Virus record (IMG/VR): IMGVR_UViG_3300027759_006101
Location: 124,001-188,000 of that record
Origin: a virus
Length of the DNA stretch: 64,000 nt
Strand: one strand, 5' to 3'
Shown: piece after piece, positions 48,343-56,795 of the stretch
Numbering within the stretch: position 1 is the first letter of the stretch
Layout: each line of letters begins with the position of its first letter
Program-made: the position numbers and the translations under genes
Notes under the pieces: model-generated
What the model saw: the letters and a program-made list of their open reading frames with translations, nothing else
What the model was told of the DNA's origin: nothing
The model's database searches: none

Positions 48343-48633
48343 CTACCCCAAAGGCAAGTCAGATTGAGAAAACTTTAAATTGCCATACTCTTCTTGATAT
48401 GCTTGTATTGCTTCCAAGGCAAACTGATATCCATTAAGCTTATCCATAACTTGAGCATAAATATGATTGATACCGTAAAATTCCATCCACTCATTTTCAG
48501 TGTAATTAAAAGTGATGGTGACAGCAAAATTATTAAGACTTGTGCAAATCATCTGGTAACGCAGTTTGATTGGATATAATTTATTTAATTCATCCACTCT
48601 GTCTCTAATTTTATTTGCTTGTTCTAGTGTCAT
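48343..48633 (-). CDS. Hypothetical protein
   Basis: 96 residues, alpha/beta; not recognised. An inverted repeat (CTCAATCTG) spans its 3' end (48311-48366). Confidence 0.55.
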   Translation of the reverse strand: MTLEQANKIRDRVDELNKLYPIKLRYQMICTSLNNFAVTITFNYTENEWMEFYGINHIYAQVMDKLNGYQFALEAIQAYQEEYGNLKFSQSDLPLG

Positions 48634-48658
48634 AGTGTTTTATTTATTTATGGAATAA

Positions 48659-48744
48659 GGAAGAGACAGGATTCGAACCCGCACACCCCGTCAAGGGTGA
48701 GACCGCTTTCAAGGCGGTTGCAATACCATTCTGCTCACTCTTCC
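48659..48744 (-). tRNA. tRNA-Ser(TGA)
   Basis: Acceptor GGAAGAG/CTCTTCC, anticodon loop CTTGAAA on stem ACCGC/GCGGT, long variable arm (CTCACCCTTGACGGGGTG), T-loop TTCGAAT. 86 nt. Confidence 0.92.
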
Positions 48745-48754
48745 AATAGGTAAA

Positions 48755-48946
48755 TTATACCTCGTCTGCCATAAACTTGCTAATATCTTCACGGATTTCA
48801 ACAAGAACATCGTCAGATATATCTAACTTTTCAGCAAGCATATCAAATAATTCTGCATCAGCCAAGAGTAGTTTAAATCCCTCAAGAATGACCAGCAAAT
48901 CGTGTTCTGATTTGTCTGATAAATAGTTTAATGTATCGTTTGGCAT
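48755..48946 (-). CDS. Hypothetical acidic helical protein
   Basis: 63 residues, Leu/Asp/Glu-rich, probably all helix. Not recognised. Starts with MPND. Confidence 0.55.
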   Translation of the reverse strand: MPNDTLNYLSDKSEHDLLVILEGFKLLLADAELFDMLAEKLDISDDVLVEIREDISKFMADEV

Positions 48947-49062
48947 AATATTTCTCTACAAACAATATATCATAAAGTTATAGCAGTGTCAAAAAAAATC
49001 CCCTCATATATTTCAATGAGGGGAGGAGTAGGACATGCAAAACACCAACCAACCAGAAACAA

Positions 49063-49135
49063 TGGGCGATGAGGGACTCGAACCCCCACTCAAGGGATTA
49101 TGAGTCCCCTGCTTTAACCATTAAGCTAATCGCCC
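49063..49135 (-). tRNA. tRNA with CAT anticodon (Met or Ile)
   Basis: Acceptor GGGCGAT/ATCGCCC, anticodon loop CTCATAA on stem GGGGA/TCCCT, T-loop TTCGAGT. CAT could be elongator Met or Ile after C34 modification. Confidence 0.88.
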
Positions 49136-49138
49136 CAA

Positions 49139-49204
49139 AAGGTGGAATGGGACTTACACCCATATCAAAGGTTTATTCCTCTGCTTTATTTAAGCTATCC
49201 ACCA
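49139..49204 (-). tRNA. Degenerate tRNA-like element
   Basis: A seven-bp acceptor (AGGTGGA/TCCACCT) and a T-arm (ATGGG/CCCAT, seven-base loop) are present, with U8 in place and a D-stem of four pairs, but the D-loop is five bases, the anticodon stem is mostly G-U, and the position expected to be U33 is not U. TAA would be the anticodon. It overlaps the end of the gene at 49195. Probably a decayed tRNA or a tRNA mimic. Confidence 0.4.
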
Positions 49205-49452
49205 TCAATAATTTCAAACCATTCGCCCTCAAAGAATCTTGATTTACATTTTTCGGTTTCTATTTCATAATGGTACTGAAAACCTGGATGCCATATAGAA
49301 GTATAACTGAAATAACCTTCGGAGCATTTATAAGTTCTAATGACATTCACTCCTTCTAAAAATTCATCTTTAATAACCTTATATTTACCCTTATATAGAT
49401 AAAGGGTTTGTGGTTTTACTGGAAAATCTACTTTTAGAAGAATGTCGTTCAT
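49195..49452 (-). CDS. Hypothetical protein
   Basis: 85 residues from the ATG at 49452. Basic, beta-rich, with a Lys/Tyr-rich middle. Not recognised. Its 3' end overlaps the degenerate tRNA-like element. Confidence 0.55.
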   Translation of the reverse strand: MNDILLKVDFPVKPQTLYLYKGKYKVIKDEFLEGVNVIRTYKCSEGYFSYTSIWHPGFQYHYEIETEKCKSRFFEGEWFEIIDGG

Positions 49453-49468
49453 AATATTACCCAAGATG

Positions 49469-49522
49469 TGAGAAGAATGTAACGGGCATACGAACCATGT
49501 TATTTCCACTCTTCTCACATTT
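49469..49522 (-). repeat. Long inverted repeat, possible tRNA remnant
   Basis: Nine-bp arms GTGAGAAGA / TCTTCTCAC close a 36-base loop that contains GGTTCGTATGCC, a T-loop-like stretch. Much shorter than a tRNA; may be a remnant or a regulatory hairpin. Confidence 0.35.
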
Positions 49523-49590
49523 TTCCAGAATCACCACATTCTGAGTTTGTTCTTGATGCTGTAATCACCTTGAACAAATATAGCATATCA

Positions 49591-49821
49591 TTAATCTATG
49601 TAGTCCACAACAAGTTTTTTGGAAACTTCTTTGGTTCCATTATATGTTCTAATGAAATCAATATCACCCTCATCATTAATTTCAAGAACTAGAAATTTTG
49701 GCTCATACTTTTTTTCTTTAGTATGTTGTTCGATAAAGGCATTGAGATAACTGTAATTTTCAAAAGTCAATTTGATGATAATGTCAAAATCATCTGTGAC
49801 TTCATATAATACGTGTTTCAT
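49591..49821 (-). CDS. Hypothetical protein
   Basis: 76 residues from the ATG at 49821. Beta-rich with alternating charge. Promoter TTGACA, 17 bases, TACACT lies five bases upstream, so it is probably leaderless. Confidence 0.55.
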   Translation of the reverse strand: MKHVLYEVTDDFDIIIKLTFENYSYLNAFIEQHTKEKKYEPKFLVLEINDEGDIDFIRTYNGTKEVSKKLVVDYID

Positions 49822-49826
49822 ATACA

Positions 49827-49855
49827 AGTGTACATTAAGAAAACACTATTGTCAA
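49827..49855 (-). promoter_or_regulatory. Promoter, leaderless type
   Basis: Minus strand TTGACA, 17 bases, TACACT, five bases, ATG. Confidence 0.65.
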
Positions 49856-50448
49856 GGTTTATAATCTTTGGAGATTACTTTATTAAATTGCCTAGGGTCA
49901 TACCAATAGCATCCAACACAAGTGCCTGCATAATTAGACTCTCCAACAATCCATCCAAATGAATAACCAAGCCTTTTTGCATCGTATCTTTCATTTGTTT
50001 CCTCACACGTCTTACAATGAGTTCTCTTTGATAAATTTACGTTCCTCAATAATGGCTGAAAATCATCTTCATTTTGATTTTCTACGCTATTATAAGTATC
50101 AGAACTATATCGTCCGTCTTTATGGTCACACTCGATATTTTCTCCACCAACATCAACAACACGGCATCTTTGTTTTCTTATTGATTTGAAAATATCAGTT
50201 CGTATACGTTTTTCAATTGATGTTTCTCTATAACCATCAAGACGAATTCCTATAGTGCGATTTTTATCTTTTTCTCTATGAACAATGAAATCTTTTAATT
50301 GTCCATCAGAGCGGTTCCAATCTCCACCATTTTTAGTTTGGAATTCTACGCCGGGATATAAAGTTTCCAATTCACTATATAGCCAAAGACGAGTTTTACC
50401 ATCACTATCTGGTTGTGACGCTTGAAGAAACATTTGTACTTTTGTCAT
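49852..50448 (-). CDS. Candidate restriction endonuclease (HNH-like)
   Basis: 198 residues. KQRCRVVDVGGENIECDHKDG (about 91-111), NVNLSKRTHCKTCEETN and CVGCYWYDPRQF have the look of HNH-type type II restriction enzymes: an ECDHKDGR-type motif, then Cys pairs. It overlaps the methyltransferase gene by 44 bases, the classical arrangement of a restriction-modification pair. The function is inferred from motif and neighbour. Confidence 0.65.
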   Translation of the reverse strand: MTKVQMFLQASQPDSDGKTRLWLYSELETLYPGVEFQTKNGGDWNRSDGQLKDFIVHREKDKNRTIGIRLDGYRETSIEKRIRTDIFKSIRKQRCRVVDVGGENIECDHKDGRYSSDTYNSVENQNEDDFQPLLRNVNLSKRTHCKTCEETNERYDAKRLGYSFGWIVGESNYAGTCVGCYWYDPRQFNKVISKDYKP

Positions 50449-51139
50449 TTAATTTAGCGATTCTCTCTGTTGCTTTTGTGTAATAAGTTTCATCCAATTC
50501 ACAACCCATAAAGTTTCGTCCAGTGTTATAGCAAGCCACTGCACAAGAAGCAGAGCCAGCAAAACAATCCAAAACAGTATCGCCTTCATTGGAGTGTTTG
50601 GTAATTAAAGCTTGCAGTAAATTGAGAGGCTTTTGAGTAGGATGGAAACGGTCTCTCTCATGACAGATTGCAAACTCATAAATTCCCTTATCATATTGAG
50701 AATGAAATGTTGGTTTACTTCCTTTGATAGCAGTAAGGGCTATCTCTCTTGAATTGGTGAGATAATTAATCTTCGAATTGATAGGAACAGGATTTGTCTT
50801 TACCCATTCAATAAACCGGAGTTGCTTAAACTTGGCACTCTCAATCCAATTCTTAAGAGTCTCGATTTTCCACAAGTCATAGAAACAAATTAATGTTCCA
50901 CCTGGCTTGAGGATACGATAAGATTCTTCCATAACCTTATCAAGAACAAAGATTTCATTATCCCACTCTCCAAATTCATAGGACATCTTAAATCTTTCAA
51001 CACCCTTCTCTCCACAACTCTCGAATCCTGTTGCTCGTGAAATTGTATATGGTGGGTCAATCAAAACAAGATTTACTGATTTATCTGCAACACGAGGCAA
51101 AAAATCAAGACAAGATTCATTATTTAAAACGATAGACAT
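50405..51139 (-). CDS. DNA adenine methyltransferase, DPPY type
   Basis: 244 residues. Catalytic LIDPPYTISRATG (about 27-39) and SAM-binding LDCFAGSASCAVAC (about 193-206) motifs, beta-class order. It would modify the site cut by the overlapping gene at 49852. Ribosome context AGAGGAAGCCAA. Confidence 0.85.
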   Translation of the reverse strand: MSIVLNNESCLDFLPRVADKSVNLVLIDPPYTISRATGFESCGEKGVERFKMSYEFGEWDNEIFVLDKVMEESYRILKPGGTLICFYDLWKIETLKNWIESAKFKQLRFIEWVKTNPVPINSKINYLTNSREIALTAIKGSKPTFHSQYDKGIYEFAICHERDRFHPTQKPLNLLQALITKHSNEGDTVLDCFAGSASCAVACYNTGRNFMGCELDETYYTKATERIAKLNDKSTNVSSSVTTR

Positions 51140-51214
51140 TTGGCTTCCTCTTATTCATAATACGATATATCTTTAGGGTATGCAAGTTTAAAAAATTATT
51201 TGATCAATATTTTT

Positions 51215-51236
51215 AGGAATGGTATTTACCATTCCT
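51215..51236 (-). repeat. Transcription-unit-end hairpin
   Basis: Left arm AGGAATGGTA; minus strand TTGATCAAATAATTTTT follows, a diverged version of the tail. Confidence 0.7.
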
Positions 51237-51254
51237 TAAGAATAATTGCAAAAA

Positions 51255-51318
51255 AATCCCTCTTCCTATGAGCGAAGAAGAGGGATAGAACACAGAATTA
51301 TGAGCGGATTCTGTGTAC
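51255..51318 (-). terminator. Two successive hairpins ending the gene at 51320
   Basis: Stems TCCCTCTTC (51258-51289) and ACACAGAAT (51289-51315) have loops that share TATGAGCG. Only the first has a T run on the minus strand. Confidence 0.55.
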
Positions 51319-51319
51319 T

Positions 51320-51814
51320 CTATTCTATCACAAGAAATTCAGTTGACAAGTCTTCTTTTTGGACAGGCTTTTCAGTGACAAAATAACTTTCTCGATTTAC
51401 CCAATGGCATCCAGAGATTACAACAAAGCAATCATCAGAATCAACCATTGTCCAAATGTTTTCTGGATTCTGCTTCTTTACAAATTCCCATTGGTCATCT
51501 TCAGAGTAATCGAAAGAACATCCCTCGAAACTAGTTTCCTCGAATTGATTCTTTAATGGTTTGTATTTCTCAACCCATTCATCATAGGTAAATACTCTCC
51601 TAAGAGAAAGAATATTCATCTCTGTCACTTCACAAATACCAACCTCATAATTGCCAATAAATGAATTAATATATTCTTCAGCAATCAATTTATCTTCGGT
51701 ATTGGTTGTTTGGATATACCCTTGCTTTTCAACATTTATAATTGGCTTACCGGGATATTTCCAACTAAACTTAACATTGACTTCGTAGGTTGGGGTAATA
51801 ATAGTGTTTTCCAT
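51320..51814 (-). CDS. Hypothetical protein, MENT start
   Basis: 164 residues. It starts ATGGAAAACACTAT, one base different from the MENTT genes at 29997, 31044 and 40824. Leaderless promoter (TTGCAG, 16 bases, TATAAT, six bases). Alpha/beta with two Cys near the middle; not recognised. Confidence 0.65.
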   Translation of the reverse strand: MENTIITPTYEVNVKFSWKYPGKPIINVEKQGYIQTTNTEDKLIAEEYINSFIGNYEVGICEVTEMNILSLRRVFTYDEWVEKYKPLKNQFEETSFEGCSFDYSEDDQWEFVKKQNPENIWTMVDSDDCFVVISGCHWVNRESYFVTEKPVQKEDLSTEFLVIE

Positions 51815-51820
51815 ACCTGT

Positions 51821-51848
51821 ATTATATCATATGTTGTATGTACTGCAA
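51821..51848 (-). promoter_or_regulatory. Promoter, leaderless type
   Basis: Minus strand TTGCAG, 16 bases, TATAAT, then ACAGGT and ATG, the same six bases as before the gene at 40824. Confidence 0.7.
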
Positions 51849-51850
51849 TA

Positions 51851-51910
51851 GGAAATCCCCTTCTTGTCGGAGAAGGGGATTGGTTTCACTTGTGGAGATA
51901 AGACAAGTGA
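51851..51910 (-). terminator. Two hairpins after tRNA-Lys
   Basis: Stems CACTTGT (51887-51910) and AATCCCCTTCT (51852-51882) lie 3' of tRNA-Lys on the minus strand. Confidence 0.6.
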
Positions 51911-51914
51911 AAAG

Positions 51915-51986
51915 TGGCTCCAGCAGAAGTCGAATCTGCACTCAAAATCTTAAAAGGATTCTGCTTTACCGTTAAGCTATGGAACC
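51915..51986 (-). tRNA. tRNA-Lys(TTT)
   Basis: Acceptor GGTTCCA/TGGAGCC with a G-U pair, anticodon loop CTTTTAA, T-loop TTCGACT. The 52.0-52.1 kb stretch to the next tRNA has only an inverted repeat AGAGGTTA/TAACCTCT and no supported gene. Confidence 0.9.
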
Positions 51987-52116
51987 AAACTAAAAGAAAG
52001 AGGTTATGTGTTGCCTGTGATGGAGACTAGTTATCCAGAGCACAATTCCCACTTCACATTAAAAATTTCTTTCACGACAAGACTCAGATTACTCTTTTGT
52101 CTAACCTCTCTCAAAA

Positions 52117-52198
52117 TCCTCCAGACGAGATTCGAACTCGTAAGGCTTGCGCCAACGGATTTTAAGTCCGTCGTGTATACCGTTCCACCACCGGAGGA
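52117..52198 (-). tRNA. tRNA-Leu(TAA)
   Basis: Acceptor TCCTCCG/TGGAGGA, anticodon loop CTTAAAA on stem ACGGA/TCCGT, long variable arm, T-loop TTCGAAT. Confidence 0.9.
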
Positions 52199-52275
52199 TA
52201 CGCTAATATTATACCATTAGGGTTAGCCGATTCAAGAACTATCTATACATTTATTTTTCTTTGACAAAAAAATAA

Positions 52276-52297
52276 AGGGATGGTATTCACCATCCCT
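52276..52297 (-). repeat. Transcription-unit-end hairpin
   Basis: Left arm AGGGATGGTG (minus strand), followed by TTATTTTTTTGTCAAAG. It is the first hairpin after the gene at 52318. Confidence 0.75.
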
Positions 52298-52317
52298 TTT
52301 AAAATATACTAAATATT

Positions 52318-53067
52318 TTATCTAGTCCAAACCTCGAAACTGGCTCCAGAACCAGACATTCCAGTTATAGCAACACCTGAAACATATAAGTATCGTCTGT
52401 CAAGTGTTGTTAATTTTGCAGCATTTGTGTATGTGACAAGAATACCAGCAGTGTATGATAAAACAATAGCATCACTTCCGCCATCATTTGCTCTAACACA
52501 ACTTAAGCTAATTGTTCCAGTACTATTTGCTGCCCCGTATTTTCTTACTTCTAAAAGAGCACCAGCATTATCATATGTACCTGATGTTCCTGAAAATGTT
52601 CCAGCAGTATTTCTCTCGTGCAGCTTGTAAATCAATTCGTTATTGTAAGTTCTTCTATATATGTCTCTAAAGCTTGATAAGCCAGTGCCAGTTGATGTTG
52701 GTGTAGTTTGTACGAAATTTACTGTTCTACTAGTTGTTTTTGAATTAAAGTAATCTCTGAATGATTCTCCGACTACAGCATTGAAATATGAATTCAAAGC
52801 TCCTAAAGTCCCAGAATATACAGGATCAATGGTTGATGGCAAAGAAATTTCAGCACTTCTTAAAGCTTGTGAAAGTGTTAATGTAGAATCAGTATTTGCG
52901 TCAGTGCTGCTATTATCCCAAGAATCAATAATTAAGTCACGAGTTGTCTTGGTATATGAAGCAGCAGTCCCAGCTAAAAGCAACAATTCATCTTGAAATT
53001 GCTTATCAGCTAATCCCAAATTAATTGCAATACTTGTAAACACACCAGCTTGATAAACATACGGCAT
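52318..53067 (-). CDS. Hypothetical protein, possibly structural
   Basis: 249 residues, Ser/Thr/Ala/Gly-rich with few Lys and Cys, and beta-rich, like surface or virion proteins. No signal peptide or domain is recognised. It is the only gene of this composition in the right half. Confidence 0.5.
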   Translation of the reverse strand: MPYVYQAGVFTSIAINLGLADKQFQDELLLLAGTAASYTKTTRDLIIDSWDNSSTDANTDSTLTLSQALRSAEISLPSTIDPVYSGTLGALNSYFNAVVGESFRDYFNSKTTSRTVNFVQTTPTSTGTGLSSFRDIYRRTYNNELIYKLHERNTAGTFSGTSGTYDNAGALLEVRKYGAANSTGTISLSCVRANDGGSDAIVLSYTAGILVTYTNAAKLTTLDRRYLYVSGVAITGMSGSGASFEVWTR

Positions 53068-53143
53068 AAGTTTTTCCTCTATATGGATTTTCTTTTTTCT
53101 CTACCTCTAATCCTGTTTAAAAATATTTCTGATAAGTTTTTTT

Positions 53144-53165
53144 AGGAATGGTAAAGACCATTCCT
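53144..53165 (-). repeat. Transcription-unit-end hairpin
   Basis: Left arm AGGAATGGTC (minus strand) with loop TTTA. It lies after the terminator (53188-53220, AATCCCCC stem) of the rIIB-like gene. Confidence 0.7.
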
Positions 53166-53229
53166 CCAATAAAATGACAAAAAAATATCCCCCAAATTTC
53201 TTCGGGGGATTTTCTTGACAAAACCGAAA

Positions 53230-54375
53230 CTATGGGTTCAGTTCGTTGTAGATGCGCTTGACATCATCTTGGGTAGTATGATGAAGGAGTGTCTCAAAGG
53301 CAATCCGGGTCTGGTCATCATAGAAATCAAACTCACGTCTGATTGACATAGCCAAAGCCGGACGACGAGATGAGAACAGATGACCAACCAATTGGATAAG
53401 ATTGACCGTTTGCTTCGTCCAATCTACACTCTGAATCTTGTTGTCAAGAGGAAGAGTCAATTGGATTTCAGTCTTAGATTCCTCATCCTCATTCTCACAG
53501 TCGCAACAGTTTCCGCACTGTTCACACTCACAACACCAAGAATTGTATTCTGAATCGCAACCAGAGCAGAGGTCTTCTTCATCATCATCGTTCCAGATAT
53601 CAACATCATCATCTTGGTCAGTCTGGAAGCGTGAAGCATACAATGGGTCAGTGAGGTCGATTTCATACTCCCCAACTACCTTATACTTACAGGTGCGGAG
53701 TTTCTGGAATTCACAGTCGGTTGGAATGGATACAACGTCAGATGGATTGATTTCCACCAACATAATGTGACCATACCCACCTGAAAATTGCTTTGCATAT
53801 TCAATGGTTCCAGCGTGAAAGCCATATGAACATCCAATATTCTTATCATCGTCCACCTTGTTGCGTGGCATCTCAAGAACTGCATCTACAGTGTTGAGGA
53901 ACTTGCCAGAGTGCTTGTCGGTGTAATCTTCACGGACTGCTTTGTAAGCACAGAAATTGCCATTATCTGTGATAGGCAATGCACGATGCTCAAGGAAGGT
54001 GTACAATTCATCGACTGCACGTTTTGATGGATTGAGGTTTAACTTCAAGATAAACTTGAAGAGGTGTACACAATCCAACCCTGCCTCAAGGAACGAAAGC
54101 ACACGGGTTGCAAGAGTGGAGTGAACTGGCTCATCAAAGACGTAGAGGTTGCCATCCTTAACTTCAATGCCCTCATACTTGGCATAGAGGCTCTTAAGGC
54201 GCAATTCTGGATTGACAAAAGAGATGAATGCATCCCAGTCATTTACCTTATATGCTTCTAAAGCATTCGTGAACAATTTGTTTCCTGCGTTGATTGAATG
54301 GGACTTGCCATCCAATACTACAGTAATGAAACCTGATTGAGGGTCAGGATTTACAATACGGGCTGTAACGGTCAT
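53230..54375 (-). CDS. rIIB-like protein
   Basis: 381 residues from the ATG at 54375. The N-terminal half (residues 1-170) has the feature of phage rIIB: a short beta domain, then FLEHRALPITDNGNFCAYKAV and YGFHAGTIEYAKQFSGGYGH. An acidic segment with a Cys-rich cluster (SWCCECEQCGNCCDCEN, about 285-305) follows. In T4, rIIB acts with rIIA in host takeover and exclusion. Next gene upstream is rIIA-like, and both have similar promoters. Confidence 0.8.
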   Translation of the reverse strand: MTVTARIVNPDPQSGFITVVLDGKSHSINAGNKLFTNALEAYKVNDWDAFISFVNPELRLKSLYAKYEGIEVKDGNLYVFDEPVHSTLATRVLSFLEAGLDCVHLFKFILKLNLNPSKRAVDELYTFLEHRALPITDNGNFCAYKAVREDYTDKHSGKFLNTVDAVLEMPRNKVDDDKNIGCSYGFHAGTIEYAKQFSGGYGHIMLVEINPSDVVSIPTDCEFQKLRTCKYKVVGEYEIDLTDPLYASRFQTDQDDDVDIWNDDDEEDLCSGCDSEYNSWCCECEQCGNCCDCENEDEESKTEIQLTLPLDNKIQSVDWTKQTVNLIQLVGHLFSSRRPALAMSIRREFDFYDDQTRIAFETLLHHTTQDDVKRIYNELNP

Positions 54376-54413
54376 AGTGTTTCTTTTTACCTTTATAACT
54401 GGAACGATATACC

Positions 54414-54441
54414 AGTTTACCATATCTACAATCATCTGCAA
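54414..54441 (-). promoter_or_regulatory. Promoter of the rIIB-like gene
   Basis: Minus strand TTGCAG, 16 bases, TAAACT. Confidence 0.55.
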
Positions 54442-54502
54442 GCCAAACTCGAAAAATAAATAGTGCAAGCTCGAAAAAAATATTTTCTTGCATATATTTT
54501 TT

Positions 54503-54524
54503 AGGGATGGTAATTACCATCCCT
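54503..54524 (-). repeat. Transcription-unit-end hairpin
   Basis: Left arm AGGGATGGTA. It follows a terminator (54543-54570, AAGGAGGCTT type) of the rIIA-like gene. Confidence 0.7.
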
Positions 54525-54542
54525 TCGAAATTCTATCAAAAA

Positions 54543-54570
54543 AAAAGGAGGCTCGAAAGCCTCCTTTTCC
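54543..54570 (-). terminator. Terminator of the rIIA-like gene
   Basis: Stem AAAGGAGGCT with its complement around CGA, A/T-flanked. Confidence 0.85.
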
Positions 54571-54599
54571 TATTGGACTATTTGTTTTGAGGAAACCTA

Positions 54600-56708
54600 T
54601 TAGTCCAATAAGCCCTCACTTTTCAGATAATCTTGCGACTTAAGGTACTCATTGACAATATACCAGTACTTTTCGGTCGGAGATTCACTATAATGTGATG
54701 ATTTTTGTGAATATCCGAACAAATTACGCAAAATTGGGTATTTAATTAGGGTTTTATCTACTAATTCTATGCATTCATTGTAAATGTCAAGATACAAACC
54801 ATAACCTTGCTTCTTAAGGAATGAAACTCTTTCACCTTGGTTTGAAATGGACAAACCAGAACTGTAATACTCTGATATGATTTCCTTTAGACGGGTTAAG
54901 TCTCTGTCAGTGTCTACCATATTTTTTCTGAAGGCATATTGCCATTCATCAGACACATCAAGCGATATCAGATACTGATTGAATTTCATAATTTCTTCAT
55001 CGGTTTGATTGTAAAGCGACTGCTGGATGTAATCAGTTATCTCAATCCATCCAGAACCCAATTTTTCAATGTCGCAATACTTGACACCGTAAATGTTGTC
55101 ACATCTGATTCCTAATGTATGAGCATTGGACAGCAATTCTTTGAATGCTTCCATTGTCTTAATATTTGTACCATTAGGGTGTTTGGCTACAGGGAGGAAT
55201 CGCTTAATCTCAACATAGATTCCTTCGGATTGTTGGAGAGAAAGCGTGGTCGATTTCCAAGTGTTTCGCAAGGTGCTTTGATGGGGACAATAACTGTAGA
55301 CTTCGCTTGTGGCAAACGACCCAGCAGATTTGCCTGTGACCTTGCTGTATTGCAATGTTGATACATCGACAAAATTTGCACCCTGCCATTCTGGGTGGTT
55401 AACAATTGAATCGCAATCAGCCTTTGACGCAAAACGCAAAAGGAATCCCGACAACTTTGAATAACCAGAATTCATAATTCTCTGGCGAATCGAATTTTGA
55501 GGGACATTGCCATAGTAGGCAAATAAGGTTTGTCCCTCTACTATGTTCAGAGATGATGAATTTTTGAATGACGAACGTGCATCATTTCGGATTTCTTCTA
55601 TCTCCTTAATGGCAGGGTAATCTTTCCTGTAAAGAAGCATATTGGAATTTGTTCTATATGCTTTGCCACCATAGATTGAAATGAGATTAAAAACATCTCT
55701 TATCTGATTAGTGTTTTCAAATTCAAGAGCAAATTGATAGAAACTCTTGCATTCAGATAGTCTCTCATCAATTTGACCCTTGACTGTGGAATGAATTCCT
55801 TTCAGTGCCTCAAAGATATATTGTTTGGTCTTTGTATTCATTTCCAAAGATTCACGGGAGGCAGATGGAACAACACTACCTATCGGGGCATAGAGCTTAA
55901 CCTTTAGATTGCGGAAGCACTCTACAGTCTTGAATTCATCACTCGTCAAACCCAAATCATCAATGTGAAATGGATAGTTAACATTCCCCATTCTGACACA
56001 AGACTTTTGATTGAATCCCCAAGTGTGAATAGCATAGTCTTCAGTACTGACAACGAAAGATTTTTCGACCTGACGTTGCAACAAATTTACAACCCGGTCA
56101 TCATTCTTAACTATTGGCTGTGGGTTGAATTCTGCAAGGAACGAACCTGCTACCTCACGGAATTGGGACAGGTCGATTGTCTTAACAACGATATCAATTG
56201 CCAATCCAGTTTCAGATGTTGCTTCCTCAGATATCTTGGAAATCTTACCGATGTTGGTTTCATCAATATATGCGAGGTAAACTGACTTTACACCATTGTG
56301 ATATGACGTGATGGTGAAATCGTTTACATAACAGAATGCAGACTTGCTACCAAGACCCAACATTCCAACCTGCTCATTTGTTCCACGTTTGGTTGATTCG
56401 CCATACGAAACAAAGATATTGTAAACTTCAGACTCTGACAGACCCTTGCCAAAATCACGGATAGTCAAAGAATTCTTGAATGCTGTTGGGAATGATACCT
56501 CAATCGGTCGGCTTGGAATACCTGCATCAATGTGTGCGTCAAATGCATTTGTGCAGTATTCACGAATGATGGCAAGAGGCTTGTTGCTATACAACTGGTT
56601 GCGGAGAATGCCAAAGATATGACCAATGTTAGACTGCTTGACAGTAAAGAATGCTTCGGACTGGATGCCAGATGACTGGACTTGAATTGTCGATTCAGCG
56701 ATTTTCAT
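54600..56708 (-). CDS. rIIA-like protein
   Basis: 702 residues from the ATG at 56708 (GAGGAAACC upstream). The GHKL ATPase motifs are REYCTNAFDAH (about 46-56), IRDFGKGLSESEV and GMLGLGSKSAF, typical of phage rIIA. The C-terminal 400 residues are less distinctive. T4 rIIA works with rIIB at the membrane in lysis inhibition and exclusion; a similar role is inferred. It has its own promoter and a unit-end hairpin. Confidence 0.85.
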   Translation of the reverse strand: MKIAESTIQVQSSGIQSEAFFTVKQSNIGHIFGILRNQLYSNKPLAIIREYCTNAFDAHIDAGIPSRPIEVSFPTAFKNSLTIRDFGKGLSESEVYNIFVSYGESTKRGTNEQVGMLGLGSKSAFCYVNDFTITSYHNGVKSVYLAYIDETNIGKISKISEEATSETGLAIDIVVKTIDLSQFREVAGSFLAEFNPQPIVKNDDRVVNLLQRQVEKSFVVSTEDYAIHTWGFNQKSCVRMGNVNYPFHIDDLGLTSDEFKTVECFRNLKVKLYAPIGSVVPSASRESLEMNTKTKQYIFEALKGIHSTVKGQIDERLSECKSFYQFALEFENTNQIRDVFNLISIYGGKAYRTNSNMLLYRKDYPAIKEIEEIRNDARSSFKNSSSLNIVEGQTLFAYYGNVPQNSIRQRIMNSGYSKLSGFLLRFASKADCDSIVNHPEWQGANFVDVSTLQYSKVTGKSAGSFATSEVYSYCPHQSTLRNTWKSTTLSLQQSEGIYVEIKRFLPVAKHPNGTNIKTMEAFKELLSNAHTLGIRCDNIYGVKYCDIEKLGSGWIEITDYIQQSLYNQTDEEIMKFNQYLISLDVSDEWQYAFRKNMVDTDRDLTRLKEIISEYYSSGLSISNQGERVSFLKKQGYGLYLDIYNECIELVDKTLIKYPILRNLFGYSQKSSHYSESPTEKYWYIVNEYLKSQDYLKSEGLLD

Positions 56709-56727
56709 AATAGGTTTCCTCACTAGA

Positions 56728-56756
56728 ATATTACCATCTGTGTATATGGTGTGCAA
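56728..56756 (-). promoter_or_regulatory. Promoter of the rIIA-like gene
   Basis: Minus strand TTGCAC, 17 bases, TAATAT. The last part of its spacer plus -10 is repeated in the DUF932 promoter (ACACAGATGGTAATATTC). Confidence 0.65.
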
Positions 56757-56795
56757 GTACTATATTTGAAATAAAAAAAATTGACAAATTTTTTT

